Shown piece by piece: positions 43,311 to 52,796 of a DNA stretch of 64,000 bases. Under the pieces are notes generated by a model that was given only the letters and a program-made list of their open reading frames with translations, searched no databases and was not told where the DNA came from. How positions within the stretch are numbered: position 1 is the first letter of the stretch; each line of letters begins with the position of its first letter. Source of the stretch: Thermoplasmatales archaeon. GTDB lineage: Archaea; Thermoplasmatota; Thermoplasmata; Thermoplasmatales; Thermoplasmataceae. Where the stretch lies: assembly GCA_014874365.1 (NCBI GenBank), contig JACWAH010000007.1, forward strand, positions 1 through 64,000, in the 5' to 3' direction. A program made the position numbers and the translations under genes.

Positions 43311-44048
43311 TCACTCGCCTCCTGCATCGTCTACCTTTACTTTGGCAGACAGTGCATTTCTCTGGATTTCGTTTATTCTTGAAATTGCATTTATAATCAT
43401 CGATGTAGCAGTATCAAATTCTTCAAGCGAAAGATCTCCGTCCATCTGTAATAATACTATCTTCTTACTCTTAGGGAGTATCGCAATCGGCAGATCTGCC
43501 TGCCCAAAGTTGTCTTCCTCTTTCGAAAGATCAAGCACGACCTTGTCGTTAACTTTTCCTGCAGTGCACCCTGTCACGAAATCCCTCATTGGTATTCCGG
43601 CATCCGCTATCGCAACAGCCGCCGCTGTCAGTCCTGCAATCCTGGTCCCTGCATCTGCCTGAAGTACCTCAATGAAAACATCAATCTGGGCTCTTGGAAA
43701 TTGCTCGACCATTATTGCTGATTCAAGAGCTTCAGAAAGCACCTTAGAAATTTCTATTGACCTCCTGTCGGGGCCCGGCCTTTTCCTTTCATCGACAGAA
43801 AAAGCGGCCATGTTGTACCGTGCCTTCACAATAGCCTTATTTATGTCCTGATTGTGCTTCGGATAGGCTTCTCTCGGACCGTAAACGGAAACAAGAACCT
43901 TGTTGCCACCCCACTCTATAAGTGCGGATCCATCTGCCCGATTTAGCACACCGGCTTCAATCTTTATTGGTCTTAGATCGCCGGGGTTTCTTCCATCCAG
44001 TCTCAGTCCATTCTCCTCTATGAGTTTGATATCACTCTGCGTTCCCAA
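43311..44048 (-). CDS. rrp41: Exosome complex catalytic subunit Rrp41
   Basis: 245 residues. Phosphorolytic 3'-5' RNase of the exosome. [22 protein letters not shown] (about 14-35), [36 protein letters not shown] (basic RNA path), and the active-site region [24 protein letters not shown] with the paired Asp. Its start overlaps the rrp4 end by 17 bases. Confidence 0.93.
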   Translation of the reverse strand: MGTQSDIKLIEENGLRLDGRNPGDLRPIKIEAGVLNRADGSALIEWGGNKVLVSVYGPREAYPKHNQDINKAIVKARYNMAAFSVDERKRPGPDRRSIEISKVLSEALESAIMVEQFPRAQIDVFIEVLQADAGTRIAGLTAAAVAIADAGIPMRDFVTGCTAGKVNDKVVLDLSKEEDNFGQADLPIAILPKSKKIVLLQMDGDLSLEEFDTATSMIINAISRINEIQRNALSAKVKVDDAGGE

Positions 44049-44718
44049 TTATTTCACCTTTTTTAGAATCCAGAAAAGCTCTCACTCTGTCAGTGAGGCC
44101 CACTGTGTGTGCCTGGTTCTTCACCAGTTCTATCGCTTCCTTCGCTATAGCCAGGTTTTCCTTTACTCCGTCTATCCAGATGAGGCCGTTCTGACCTATG
44201 ACTATCCTTGTCAAAGTTGCATCCTTTATCATATTAACCATGGTTCCTCCTTTCCCAATAATTCTAGGAACCTTTGGCGCCTCAAGGGATATTATTGCGC
44301 CGCCTTCAAGTTTTCTCAAGCCGACATCTTTCAGTGTGATCCAGCTTTCCTTTATCTCATTAAGAGACAGCACTTTTGCGATCAGGTATTCTCCAACCTT
44401 CATGTATCGATTTAGTTCCCCTGAATTGATTCTCCATGGAGTATCATTCATGTGCAATAGCGACGTATAGGGAGAATTGATATCGACAATCCACATTGAA
44501 GGTCCTATTTCAATTACTTTCCCAATTACCTTGTCCCCCCTTCTTGGCATATACGGGCCGCAAAATGGCACTACATCAACATATTCTTCAGACCTCTGTA
44601 CAGTACCAAAGTAGGACGAGCAGAACGCCGATTCACCACATCGGTGAAGACCGTTCCTTGGCTTCACACCTTCTAATTTGACTTCATCACCTGGAAGCAC
44701 TATTTCTCTTGTTTTCAT
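44032..44718 (-). CDS. rrp4: Exosome RNA-binding cap subunit Rrp4
   Basis: 228 residues. N-terminal strand-rich domain ([13 protein letters not shown]), a central S1 domain ([30 protein letters not shown]) and a C-terminal KH domain ([17 protein letters not shown], about 165-181, G-x-G-G motif). It caps the ring and feeds RNA. It is the first gene of the rrp4-rrp41-rrp42-rpl37ae-rpoP-pus10-rpl21e-rpoF run; the SBDS gene often found upstream in archaea is absent here. Confidence 0.92.
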   Translation of the reverse strand: MKTREIVLPGDEVKLEGVKPRNGLHRCGESAFCSSYFGTVQRSEEYVDVVPFCGPYMPRRGDKVIGKVIEIGPSMWIVDINSPYTSLLHMNDTPWRINSGELNRYMKVGEYLIAKVLSLNEIKESWITLKDVGLRKLEGGAIISLEAPKVPRIIGKGGTMVNMIKDATLTRIVIGQNGLIWIDGVKENLAIAKEAIELVKNQAHTVGLTDRVRAFLDSKKGEIIGNAE

Positions 44719-45250
44719 CCTGTTCTAACTCCATTGATCGCGGGAAAAAGGCTGGACTTCAAATTCCAGTCCAATTATTCCTGATACACTTCTGCCAAAG
44801 TATGATAATTTGTATTATAAATGTGTTGTGAGGTTTGGATAGTTTTTAACTTAAAAATAATCTCGTCTTCCAACAAAATGAAATGGCTGTGCCTAAAATC
44901 GCCTATCTAATCCCTTTAATCTTGAAAGTATGCTATTTTGAAGTAAGGACCGGGGCAAAATACTCAGCAACGCGTTACAACCTCATGAGGGCTAGATTCC
45001 TTGACTGGATGGTGTGAGATATACAATATTTAACAGAAATCCAGGGCATCAAATGGCTAATTTAATGGGATATTGAAAGCTGGCAGGTTAAAGTGAATGT
45101 TTTTGGAGGACCTTATACTTAATTTAGGAACTGAGGCGTTTAATTCACATGCATAGGGCGGAAGCAAGTTGATACGCAGATATACAGCTTCGTCAAGCAT
45201 GATACTAAAATATTACGGATACCTGCCTAACATGTTCGGATAACTGACCA
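44719..45250. other. Intergenic region between rrp4 and iorA
   Basis: About 530 bases without a recognisable gene. A hairpin TGGACT...AGTCCA lies near 44752-44772. It resembles a T-arm but no tRNA can be built around it. CATATAG at about 45249-45255 is the probable iorA TATA box. Nothing else stands out. Confidence 0.4.
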
Positions 45251-45276
45251 TATAGTTTGCCGAGTTAATGTTCAGT

Positions 45277-47142
45277 ATGACCAAATTAGACCTCCTAACC
45301 AGTGATTCACCGGGAAGCCTGCTTCTGCTGGGAAATGAAGCTGTAGCAAGAGGAGCGCTCGAAGCAGGAGTCAAGTTTGCTTCTACCTATCCAGGGACTC
45401 CTTCCAGTGAGGTGGGAGAAACGATTGCACGATTTTCACAGAATTCCGGAATGTATTTCGAATATTCGATAAATGAAAAACTTGCCCTGGAAATCGCTTA
45501 CGGTGCCTCTATTTCTGGCTTGAGGTCTCTTGTGTTCATGAAACATGTAGGGCTGAACGTAGCCTCCGATGTCCTCAATTCCATCAGCCACACTGGAGTC
45601 AACGCAGGCCTCGTCATAATGACTGCAGATGACCCATCAATGTACTCATCCCAGAACGAGCAGGACAACAGGCGGTACTCGGACCTTGCTCATGTTCCTA
45701 TGATCGAGCCTTCTTCCCCTCAGGAGGCTAAGGATTTTCTTCTTGAAGCTTTCGAGATTTCTGAAAGATATAAGGTACCTGTACTTTTCAGGACGACAAC
45801 CCGTGTGAGCCATCTCCGGGGAATCGTAAATTTGGGCCCAATTAAGAGGCTCGAAGAAAAAGGGAAATTTGTCAGCGACCATTCAAGGTTTATTGCACTT
45901 CCATCCAATTCATTTCGGCTTAAAGATGAACTGATACTGAAGGAATTATCCCTGGAAAAAGAAAGCAATTCCAGCGTTTTGAACAGAGTCGAAGGCAACG
46001 GAAAAGGAAGGATTGGAATTATAACTTCCGGGGCTGCTTACAACGTTACGGCAGATACCGTGAGCCAGTTTGATGTTGATGCAGACATATTGAAAATCGG
46101 ATTCACTAATCCCCTGCCAACGGAAATCATAGAGGAGTTTATCAGTTCTCACAAAGAAGTAGCAATCTCTGAAGAGCTGGATCCGTATCTGGAAACAAAA
46201 ATAAGGGCAATTGCCCAGTTAAAGAAACTGGGTTCAAGGATTGCCGGGAAACTTGATGGTTTCTTCCCTAAATCCCATGAATATTCTGTGGATATAGTTG
46301 TTTCTTCACTTGCGAAAGCATTCGATATTAAAGACCCCACGACACATGAACAAATTGATTCTGAATTACCTCCACGTCCTCCAGTGCTTTGCCCTGGCTG
46401 CCCGCATAGGGCAACATACTATGCAGTCCGAAGAGCAGTCAAGATGTCTGGAAAGAAGAACGTTGTTTTCTCATCGGATATAGGATGTTATTCACTTGGT
46501 TATTACGAACCTTTTGAAGAAGCTGATATCATGCTCGAAATGGGTTCATCCATAGGGGTAGGCCAGGGAGTTTCTCTCGCAACTGGACAGACCGTTATTT
46601 CATTTATCGGCGATTCCACTTTCTTCCATTCTGGAATTCCATCGCTAATTAACGCAGTCAGGAATAATTCTCGCCTGATATTGGTGGTACTGGACAACAG
46701 GACCACTGCAATGACTGGCCAGGAACCAAACCCTGGAGTCCCGGTTAATGCACAGGGAAATCCCACTAAGGAAATCTCCATTGAAGCTATAATCAGGAGC
46801 ATTGGAATTTCCAGCGTTAATGTGGTTGATCCATATGATCTTAAATCAATGATTCACGAAATTTCCAGCAGCCTCCGGGAAGAGGGCATCAGTGTAATAA
46901 TTGCCAGGAGGGAGTGTGCAATTCTACGGGACAGGGAAATGCGCAAATCCGGAGTCGCAAAGACTTATGAAGTTGATTTGGAAAAGTGTGGCCTTTGTTA
47001 CAACTGTGTTGAAAATTTCGCATGCCCCGCAATTTCAATAGACAATGGCAAAGTCAGCATAAATCCCATCCTGTGTGATGGCTGCGGCGTTTGCTCCGAG
47101 TCGTACGTGTGCCCGTTCAATGCCATAAAGGAGGTGAAGTGA
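45277..47142 (+). CDS. iorA: Indolepyruvate ferredoxin oxidoreductase, alpha subunit
   Basis: 621 residues from ATG 45277 (ATG 45268 is also open, but a TATA box 24 bases before 45277 favours the later one). It oxidatively decarboxylates aryl pyruvates from aromatic amino acids, reducing ferredoxin. Order: N-terminal pyrimidine-binding domain (FASTYPGTPSSEVGETIARF), thiamine-diphosphate domain (LCPGCPHRATYYAVRRA; FIGDSTFFHSGIPSLINAV), and two C-terminal [4Fe-4S] motifs: CGLCYNCV...CP and CDGCGVCSESYVCP. Ribosome start of iorB follows with a strong GGAGGTGA. Confidence 0.92.
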   Translation: MTKLDLLTSDSPGSLLLLGNEAVARGALEAGVKFASTYPGTPSSEVGETIARFSQNSGMYFEYSINEKLALEIAYGASISGLRSLVFMKHVGLNVASDVLNSISHTGVNAGLVIMTADDPSMYSSQNEQDNRRYSDLAHVPMIEPSSPQEAKDFLLEAFEISERYKVPVLFRTTTRVSHLRGIVNLGPIKRLEEKGKFVSDHSRFIALPSNSFRLKDELILKELSLEKESNSSVLNRVEGNGKGRIGIITSGAAYNVTADTVSQFDVDADILKIGFTNPLPTEIIEEFISSHKEVAISEELDPYLETKIRAIAQLKKLGSRIAGKLDGFFPKSHEYSVDIVVSSLAKAFDIKDPTTHEQIDSELPPRPPVLCPGCPHRATYYAVRRAVKMSGKKNVVFSSDIGCYSLGYYEPFEEADIMLEMGSSIGVGQGVSLATGQTVISFIGDSTFFHSGIPSLINAVRNNSRLILVVLDNRTTAMTGQEPNPGVPVNAQGNPTKEISIEAIIRSIGISSVNVVDPYDLKSMIHEISSSLREEGISVIIARRECAILRDREMRKSGVAKTYEVDLEKCGLCYNCVENFACPAISIDNGKVSINPILCDGCGVCSESYVCPFNAIKEVK

Positions 47143-47143
47143 G

Positions 47144-47788
47144 ATGCAGCACAACATCAAGATTGTTGGCGTAGGAGGGCAGGGCGTGGTCACTGCAGGA
47201 ATAGTGATATCCGAGGCCTACAGGATTGAGGGGACCAATGTTGTCATGTCGGAAATTCATGGGTTATCCCAGAGAGGTGGTTCAGTTTCCGTTGATATAA
47301 GAACCGGCAATGTAAAATCCCCATTGGCAAGATACTCTGACATTGACCTCCTGATCGGATTCGAACCGCTGGAGACAGCACGTTATTTTCCAGTATTGCA
47401 TGATGGCGCTACCGTTTTAATGAGCAATGAGAAGCTGCCGCCAGTCTGGTTAGGCATAAGGAACAAGGAGTATCCTGACCTTGCAGATCTGGTTAAAAGC
47501 ACCTCGTCAAGACTGAACGTCATTGAGATAGATGCCGTAGCAATGGCATACAAAGCTGGAAACTACAAATCTGTGAATTCCGTTTTGCTGGGTGCAGCTT
47601 TTGGTCTCGGCCTTCTGAACATACAGAAAGCGAACTTCATTACTGCTCTGAAAAACATTCTGGGTGACAGGGGACTGGAAATCAATCTCAAGGCATTCGA
47701 GTCGGGCATAAATTATGCTAATTCCACCGAAAACCCTGCAAATCAGGGCAGAGGAGAAGTAAATAAATTCGCCCCAAATCCATCCTGA
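47144..47788 (+). CDS. iorB: Indolepyruvate ferredoxin oxidoreductase, beta subunit
   Basis: 214 residues. The gamma-type (POR_N/POR-gamma) domain of the 2-oxoacid oxidoreductases: GVGGQGVVTAGIVISEAY (about 8-25) and EIHGLSQRGGSVSVDIR (about 39-55). Catalytic partner of IorA. GGAGGTGAAGTGAG lies just before the ATG; the start is one base beyond the iorA stop. Confidence 0.92.
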   Translation: MQHNIKIVGVGGQGVVTAGIVISEAYRIEGTNVVMSEIHGLSQRGGSVSVDIRTGNVKSPLARYSDIDLLIGFEPLETARYFPVLHDGATVLMSNEKLPPVWLGIRNKEYPDLADLVKSTSSRLNVIEIDAVAMAYKAGNYKSVNSVLLGAAFGLGLLNIQKANFITALKNILGDRGLEINLKAFESGINYANSTENPANQGRGEVNKFAPNPS

Positions 47789-47862
47789 GAATAGATTGAT
47801 TTGACGTACTTTATCCGTCATTAAAGGAACATTATGTTATACAAGATTGTAATAAAGTCCCC

Positions 47863-48678
47863 ATGAAGCTAACAGTAGCCCATACCCCAGATCCTGACGA
47901 CTCTTTCATGTTCTATGGAATGTTTCAGGGACTCATAGAAACCCACAATGAATATGAACAGGTTGTTGAGGACATTGAAACGCTGAATAAGAAATCCAGG
48001 AATGCCTTATACGATATTACTGCAATTTCAGGAAACGCATATGCAGGGGTACACAACCTCTATAATTTGCTCTCTTCGGGGGCCAGTTTTGGGGTAAGGA
48101 CTGGCCCTATAGTGGTAGCAAAAGAGCAGCTCGACCTGGGAAGAGCCACAGTAGGCATACCTGGTTTTGGCACTTCAGCATATTTCCTCTATAGGTTCTT
48201 TGCTCCAAAACCAAAGAAATTCGTCGAATTAAGGTTTGACACAATTCCAGAAAAAGTTTTATCCGGCGAGATTGGAGCTGGTGTAGTGATCCACGATGAG
48301 CAACTGACTTACCAGGAAAAAGGATTGACCAAGGTTATGGATCTGGGAGATGAGTGGAAAAAATTCTCCGGCAATCTACCAGTTCCGCTTGGATTCAATG
48401 CAGCTAAAGTCAACCTTGACAAAAGTGCGCTGAGCGGATTCATAGACGATTTCAAGAGATCGATTGCGTATGGCTTTGAGCATGAGGACGATGCACTGAA
48501 GTACTCAATGAAATTTGCAAGGTATGACAATATGGAGCTTGAAAGGAAATTTGTCAAGCTGTATGTCAATGAACTTACAGAAGATTTTGGCGATACTGGA
48601 AAGAAAGCACTTGATCTTTATTACAAAAGAGCACTTGAATTAGGGTTGATTTCTAAATTCACTCCTGTAATCCTGTAG
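47863..48678 (+). CDS. mqnD: MqnD-like protein (1,4-dihydroxy-6-naphthoate synthase family)
   Basis: 271 residues. The N-terminus LTVAHTPDPDDSFMFYGMFQG is diagnostic of MqnD-type proteins of the futalosine menaquinone pathway; later motifs are DITAISGNAYAGV, GPIVVA, GIPGFGTSAYFLYRF and VVIHDEQLTYQ. It has a periplasmic-binding-protein fold without a signal peptide, so it is an enzyme in the cytoplasm. A quinone role fits the nuo and Rieske/cytochrome b genes in the same window. The following gene starts directly at its stop. A general substrate-binding-like relative cannot be fully excluded. Confidence 0.78.
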   Translation: MKLTVAHTPDPDDSFMFYGMFQGLIETHNEYEQVVEDIETLNKKSRNALYDITAISGNAYAGVHNLYNLLSSGASFGVRTGPIVVAKEQLDLGRATVGIPGFGTSAYFLYRFFAPKPKKFVELRFDTIPEKVLSGEIGAGVVIHDEQLTYQEKGLTKVMDLGDEWKKFSGNLPVPLGFNAAKVNLDKSALSGFIDDFKRSIAYGFEHEDDALKYSMKFARYDNMELERKFVKLYVNELTEDFGDTGKKALDLYYKRALELGLISKFTPVIL

Positions 48679-50022
48679 GTGAAACTGACGGCTGTCAGGA
48701 ATTGCTTTTCGGGGGAGATCATTGGTAATGTACCTTCCACTATGACGAAACAGGAAAGAGATGAGCTTTTCGATTGGTTACATTCCCTGCCTGAGGCGGG
48801 AATATCCGGGATTGCTCTGGAACTTCACAAATTAGGAGAAATAATTTCGAGGAGGAGGGATGAAATTGCGGCTATATATTCTGCAGAGTCTGGAAAACCG
48901 CTGAAATTTGCACTTTCTGAAATCTCACGATCTGCTGACATTCTAAATAATCTGTGCATTAACATAAAAGCTCATGATAGTGACGATTCCCTGCCGGAAA
49001 TACAGCAGTCGGTCGTTGGAACTCCTTTCAGATCAACTACGCTCAGTATTCCATCTGGCTCGTCAGTCATTGAAGATACAGCAATTTCCATAGCGTCATC
49101 AATTATTGGCGGAAACAAATCCCTGATAGTGCCTGGACTCTGCAACCCGCTTACGATTATTAAGGTGGGTGAAGCGGTTTCAGAAGTCGGAAACCTGGGA
49201 CATCATGTTAAGCTCTTGCCTTCAGCTTCGGTTTCATCGGGTAAGGCCTTCCCCTTAAATGATTCCAGAATCGGGTCCACAAACCTGTTCGGGAGGAAGC
49301 ATGAGATCGAGGAGAATTTCAGGAAATATAATATTGCCCTAAAATACCGACTTTCCGAAAAGAAAAAGTCTGTCGCGGTGATCTGGAAGGATTCCGATGC
49401 AGATCTGGCAGTGGAAACCGTGTTTAACGGTTCTCTCAAAAATGATTCAGGATATGATGACATCAGGTTCGTTGTTGTACATCCCGAACAGTCGAAATAT
49501 GTACAAAACCAGCTTGTGGAGAGATTCACCGGGCTAGTTAACGGGGACCCTTTGCTGCCTGGGACCGACATAGGCCCGGCTGGAAATTCAACAGAACTTC
49601 AGGCTGCAGTAAAATCTCTGGATGAATTTGTCGCCGCAGGAAATGAATATATAGTAAAAGGTGCAAATATCCTTCCTAACCTGGTAGCCCCTTCGCTAAT
49701 CAAGTCTTATGATGGAAAATTTCCATCTGCCCACGAATATAAGTACCTCGCAATTGCAGAGTCCGCATCCGTTGACGATGCAATCCGGTTATTGAATGGA
49801 AGTGGTGGAGTCTCTTCTGCTGTCGTGTTCACTTCCGATGTCCACCTGGGTGGAATATTCTCCAGGCAGCTGGATTGCGATTACATGTTCTACAATGATT
49901 TTCCGTCTTACTCCCGATCGGCGCTGAACGCCAGGAAGTTCGACCTGCAGAGGGCGAAAGACATTGTGTCCAGTCTCACTTCCGGCGACCGAAAGATCAG
50001 GAGGATATTCTATGAAAGCTGA
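48679..50022 (+). CDS. Aldehyde-dehydrogenase-like protein lacking the catalytic cysteine
   Basis: 447 residues from GTG 48679, which abuts the mqnD stop. The ALDH layout is readable: N-terminal helices with AAIYSAESGKPLKFALSEI (about 62-80), a Rossmann part, FGRKHEIEENF in place of the usual FTGS motif, and a C-terminal part with GNSTELQAAVKSL and SVDDAIRLLNG. At the place of the nucleophile (usually GQxC) it has NDSGYDDIR, with no Cys nearby, and the LELGG general-base motif is absent. It is shorter than normal ALDH. It therefore cannot work by the normal ALDH mechanism; a binding, structural or other catalytic role is possible. Coupling to mqnD suggests a link with that pathway. Confidence 0.65.
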   Translation: MKLTAVRNCFSGEIIGNVPSTMTKQERDELFDWLHSLPEAGISGIALELHKLGEIISRRRDEIAAIYSAESGKPLKFALSEISRSADILNNLCINIKAHDSDDSLPEIQQSVVGTPFRSTTLSIPSGSSVIEDTAISIASSIIGGNKSLIVPGLCNPLTIIKVGEAVSEVGNLGHHVKLLPSASVSSGKAFPLNDSRIGSTNLFGRKHEIEENFRKYNIALKYRLSEKKKSVAVIWKDSDADLAVETVFNGSLKNDSGYDDIRFVVVHPEQSKYVQNQLVERFTGLVNGDPLLPGTDIGPAGNSTELQAAVKSLDEFVAAGNEYIVKGANILPNLVAPSLIKSYDGKFPSAHEYKYLAIAESASVDDAIRLLNGSGGVSSAVVFTSDVHLGGIFSRQLDCDYMFYNDFPSYSRSALNARKFDLQRAKDIVSSLTSGDRKIRRIFYES

Positions 50023-50026
50023 CTCA

Positions 50027-51247
50027 TCAGGACTCTGAAGGCTTCTTCATCCTCTTGATGATCTCTTCTCCAAATTCTGAGCATTTGAGCGCCTTTACGT
50101 TCAATACCCGCGCCAGGTCCTGAGTGACTTTCTGTTCCTTGTAGCAATCACCAACCGCATTCTCAATGACTTCCGATGCCAGAGTCCAGCCAATGTGCCT
50201 CAGCATCATTGACCCCGAAAGGATCAGGGAAGTAGGATTGGCCAAGTCCAGTCCTGCATATTTAGGAGCTGTACCGTGTACCGCCTCAAAGATTGCATAA
50301 ACATCCCCAATATTTCCTCCGGGTGCAATGCCCAGTCCGCCAACCTGTGCCGCTACCGCGTCAGAAAGATAATCACCATTCAGGTTAGTCGTGGCGATTA
50401 CGTCATAATCCTGAGTCCTGGTAAGAACCTGCTGGAACATGTTATCAGTAATCCTGTCCTTTATTACGACTTTCCATGAGGAGGTTCCTGGAGAGGAGTT
50501 GAATTCTTCTTCTGTTACCGTGTAATCCTTGAATTCCTCTCGTGCAACTTCGTATCCCCACTCCTTGAATGCACCTTCTGTATATTTCATGATATTGCCC
50601 TTATGGACAAGCGTCACGCTCTTTCTGTGTTCCTGAATCGCGTATTCTATTGCTTTTCTCACAAGTCTCTTGGATTTGAATTTGCTGATGGGTTTTATTC
50701 CTATCCCCGCATCTTCGGGTATCTTGACTCCCAGATTTTCGCTGAGATACCATCTTAAACGCTTTGCCTCGTCGGAGTTGTAACGCCACTCTATTCCCGA
50801 ATAGAGATCTTCTGTATTTTCCCTGAAAATTATCATGTTCATTTTTTCAGGGTTCTTGACCGGGGAGGGAACCCCTGGGAAAAATTTCACCGGCCTCACG
50901 TTGGCATATAGGTCGAAGTACTGCCTCATGGTGACGTTCAGGCTTCGAAACCCCTCGCCGATAGGGGTCGTAAGAGGCCCCTTGATCGATATAACGCACT
51001 TCTTCAGAAGGTCAAGGGATTCCTGAGGAAGATGCTTGCCTGTTTTTTCGAACGCCTCGTCGCCTGCTACAACTTTCTGCCATTCTATGTAAGACTTTCC
51101 ACCGTACGCAAGTTCAATGGCCGAATTCAAGACTCTTACTGCAGTTTTGGATATATCCGGCCCGATTCCATCTCCTTCTATCATGCCTATCGTGGGATTC
51201 TCTGGAACCTTGATCTTAGAATTTGAGTCAATCTCTATGAAGCTCAT
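50027..51247 (-). CDS. icd: Isocitrate dehydrogenase (NADP-dependent type)
   Basis: 406 residues from ATG 51247 (an in-frame TTG at 51271 is less likely: the TATA box near 51283 would put the transcript start about 10 bases before the ATG). Oxidises isocitrate to 2-oxoglutarate in the citric acid cycle. Motifs: IEGDGIGPDIS, PLTTPIGEGFRSLNVTMRQYFDLYANVRPV (substrate loop with Ser, Asn, Arg), the lysine/tyrosine region with FRENTEDLYSGIEW, and VHGTAPKYAG (nucleotide loop). Confidence 0.92.
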   Translation of the reverse strand: MSFIEIDSNSKIKVPENPTIGMIEGDGIGPDISKTAVRVLNSAIELAYGGKSYIEWQKVVAGDEAFEKTGKHLPQESLDLLKKCVISIKGPLTTPIGEGFRSLNVTMRQYFDLYANVRPVKFFPGVPSPVKNPEKMNMIIFRENTEDLYSGIEWRYNSDEAKRLRWYLSENLGVKIPEDAGIGIKPISKFKSKRLVRKAIEYAIQEHRKSVTLVHKGNIMKYTEGAFKEWGYEVAREEFKDYTVTEEEFNSSPGTSSWKVVIKDRITDNMFQQVLTRTQDYDVIATTNLNGDYLSDAVAAQVGGLGIAPGGNIGDVYAIFEAVHGTAPKYAGLDLANPTSLILSGSMMLRHIGWTLASEVIENAVGDCYKEQKVTQDLARVLNVKALKCSEFGEEIIKRMKKPSES

Positions 51248-51432
51248 CTGTGTCGTGGGGAGATCGCCCAAAGGTTATATTAATTCAGAGCCTGAATTCA
51301 TAATCTTTGACATCCCTGGTTTTGTTTTCTGATTTATCTTTCTCTGCAGGGTGCATAAACAACTGTTTTTCGGATGGACTCAATGTCCTGAGAACATTAA
51401 TTAGCTCTCCGGAGTTACAGAAATTTGTCCGG

Positions 51433-52728
51433 GTGCTATGGTTGGGTAGGAACAATTCTGTTGTTGTCGGATTGCAGTTTGGTGACGAAGGGAAAGGGAA
51501 GATTGTAGATTATCTAAGCAGTTCCTTCGACGTTGTTTCAAAGTTTAACGGCGGATCGAACGCCGGGCACACAGTAGTAACTGAGGAAAAAACGTTCAAG
51601 TTCCACCTTGTGCCGTCTGGCAGTCTAAGCACCAAGCACATTGTTCTGGGAAATGGCATGGCCCTTGACCCTGCTATCCTGATTAATGAGATCAACTCCA
51701 TAAGGGATTATAACAGGGATTTGAAAATTCACGTGAGCCAGGGGGCCCATGTCGTGACGCCAATGCACAAGGCACTTGACGTTATTGAAGAAAACATCCG
51801 CGGATCACTGAAAATAGGCACAACTGCGCAGGGAATAGGCCCCGCGTACGAGGACAAATACGCCAGGACCGGGATAAGGATTGAAGAACTCATGTCGAAA
51901 GAAAAAATGAAGCAAAAACTCGACGTAATTACTGCGATGAAACGGGAATTGCTCTCGGGAACGAAATACTCAAGCCAGAAGGAGATCAATTCGATGATTG
52001 ATGAACTGTATTCTGAAGGCAATGAGCTAAAACCCTACATATGCAATACTTCCAGCAAGCTTTACGAATTTGACAGGGAAGGGTTGGAAATTCTGTTTGA
52101 AGGGTCTCATGGAACTTTGCTGGACATTGATCACGGAATGTATCCCTATGTTACCTCTTCCAACACGATTGCCGGGGCTATTTCGCAAGGTGCGGGCTTC
52201 TCTTTCAGGAGAATAAAGAACGTAATCGGGGTAGTAAAAGCCTACACTTCCAAGGTAGGATCAGGTGCCTTCCCAACAGAAATAATTGGGGACAAGGCTG
52301 ATCTGTTGAGAAAGGAAGGGAATGAATTCGGCACGACCACTGGAAGACCGAGAAGGGTTGGCTGGTTGGACCTGAAACTCCTCAACTATTCAATCAGGCT
52401 GAATGACGTGGACTACCTGGCGCTTACCCGTGTGGACACTCTTGGCGTATTTGATTCAATCCGCGTTGTGGTAAATTATGATTGCGAAAATGAATGCAAT
52501 CCTCCCGCCGACCCCAAGGATCTGGATTTCCAGGAGTTTGAAGGCTGGGGAAGGCTAGACAGTGATGCGATTTCCGGAATTACGAGAAACGGATTCAATG
52601 CGCTGCCGGAGAATTTGGTGAACTACATTGAGTTCATCGAGAAAAGCGTAAGGAGAAAGATCAACATTGTTTCAGTGGGCAATAAGAGAAATCTCACAAT
52701 AAACCGTTCCCCCATAATGAGCAACTGA
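51433..52728 (+). CDS. purA: Adenylosuccinate synthetase
   Basis: 431 residues from GTG 51433; a TTG at 51442 preceded by GGGTG is an equally good start. The frame is open further upstream but that part does not look like the family. It joins IMP and aspartate, using GTP, in AMP synthesis. Motifs: GLQFGDEGKGKIVD (P-loop-like, with catalytic Asp), GGSNAGHTVV (catalytic His), and GTTTGRPRRVGWLDL (Asp/IMP loop). Divergent from icd. Confidence 0.92.
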   Translation: MLWLGRNNSVVVGLQFGDEGKGKIVDYLSSSFDVVSKFNGGSNAGHTVVTEEKTFKFHLVPSGSLSTKHIVLGNGMALDPAILINEINSIRDYNRDLKIHVSQGAHVVTPMHKALDVIEENIRGSLKIGTTAQGIGPAYEDKYARTGIRIEELMSKEKMKQKLDVITAMKRELLSGTKYSSQKEINSMIDELYSEGNELKPYICNTSSKLYEFDREGLEILFEGSHGTLLDIDHGMYPYVTSSNTIAGAISQGAGFSFRRIKNVIGVVKAYTSKVGSGAFPTEIIGDKADLLRKEGNEFGTTTGRPRRVGWLDLKLLNYSIRLNDVDYLALTRVDTLGVFDSIRVVVNYDCENECNPPADPKDLDFQEFEGWGRLDSDAISGITRNGFNALPENLVNYIEFIEKSVRRKINIVSVGNKRNLTINRSPIMSN

Positions 52729-52796
52729 AACCTTCATTTGGTTACACTCAGTTTTTTGATCCTAAACTAATATTTACGGTTCAGTGATGCCTGATC

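Noticed and set aside
44752-44774. T-arm-like hairpin downstream of the rrp4 start
   Set aside because: No matching acceptor, D or anticodon arm on either strand.
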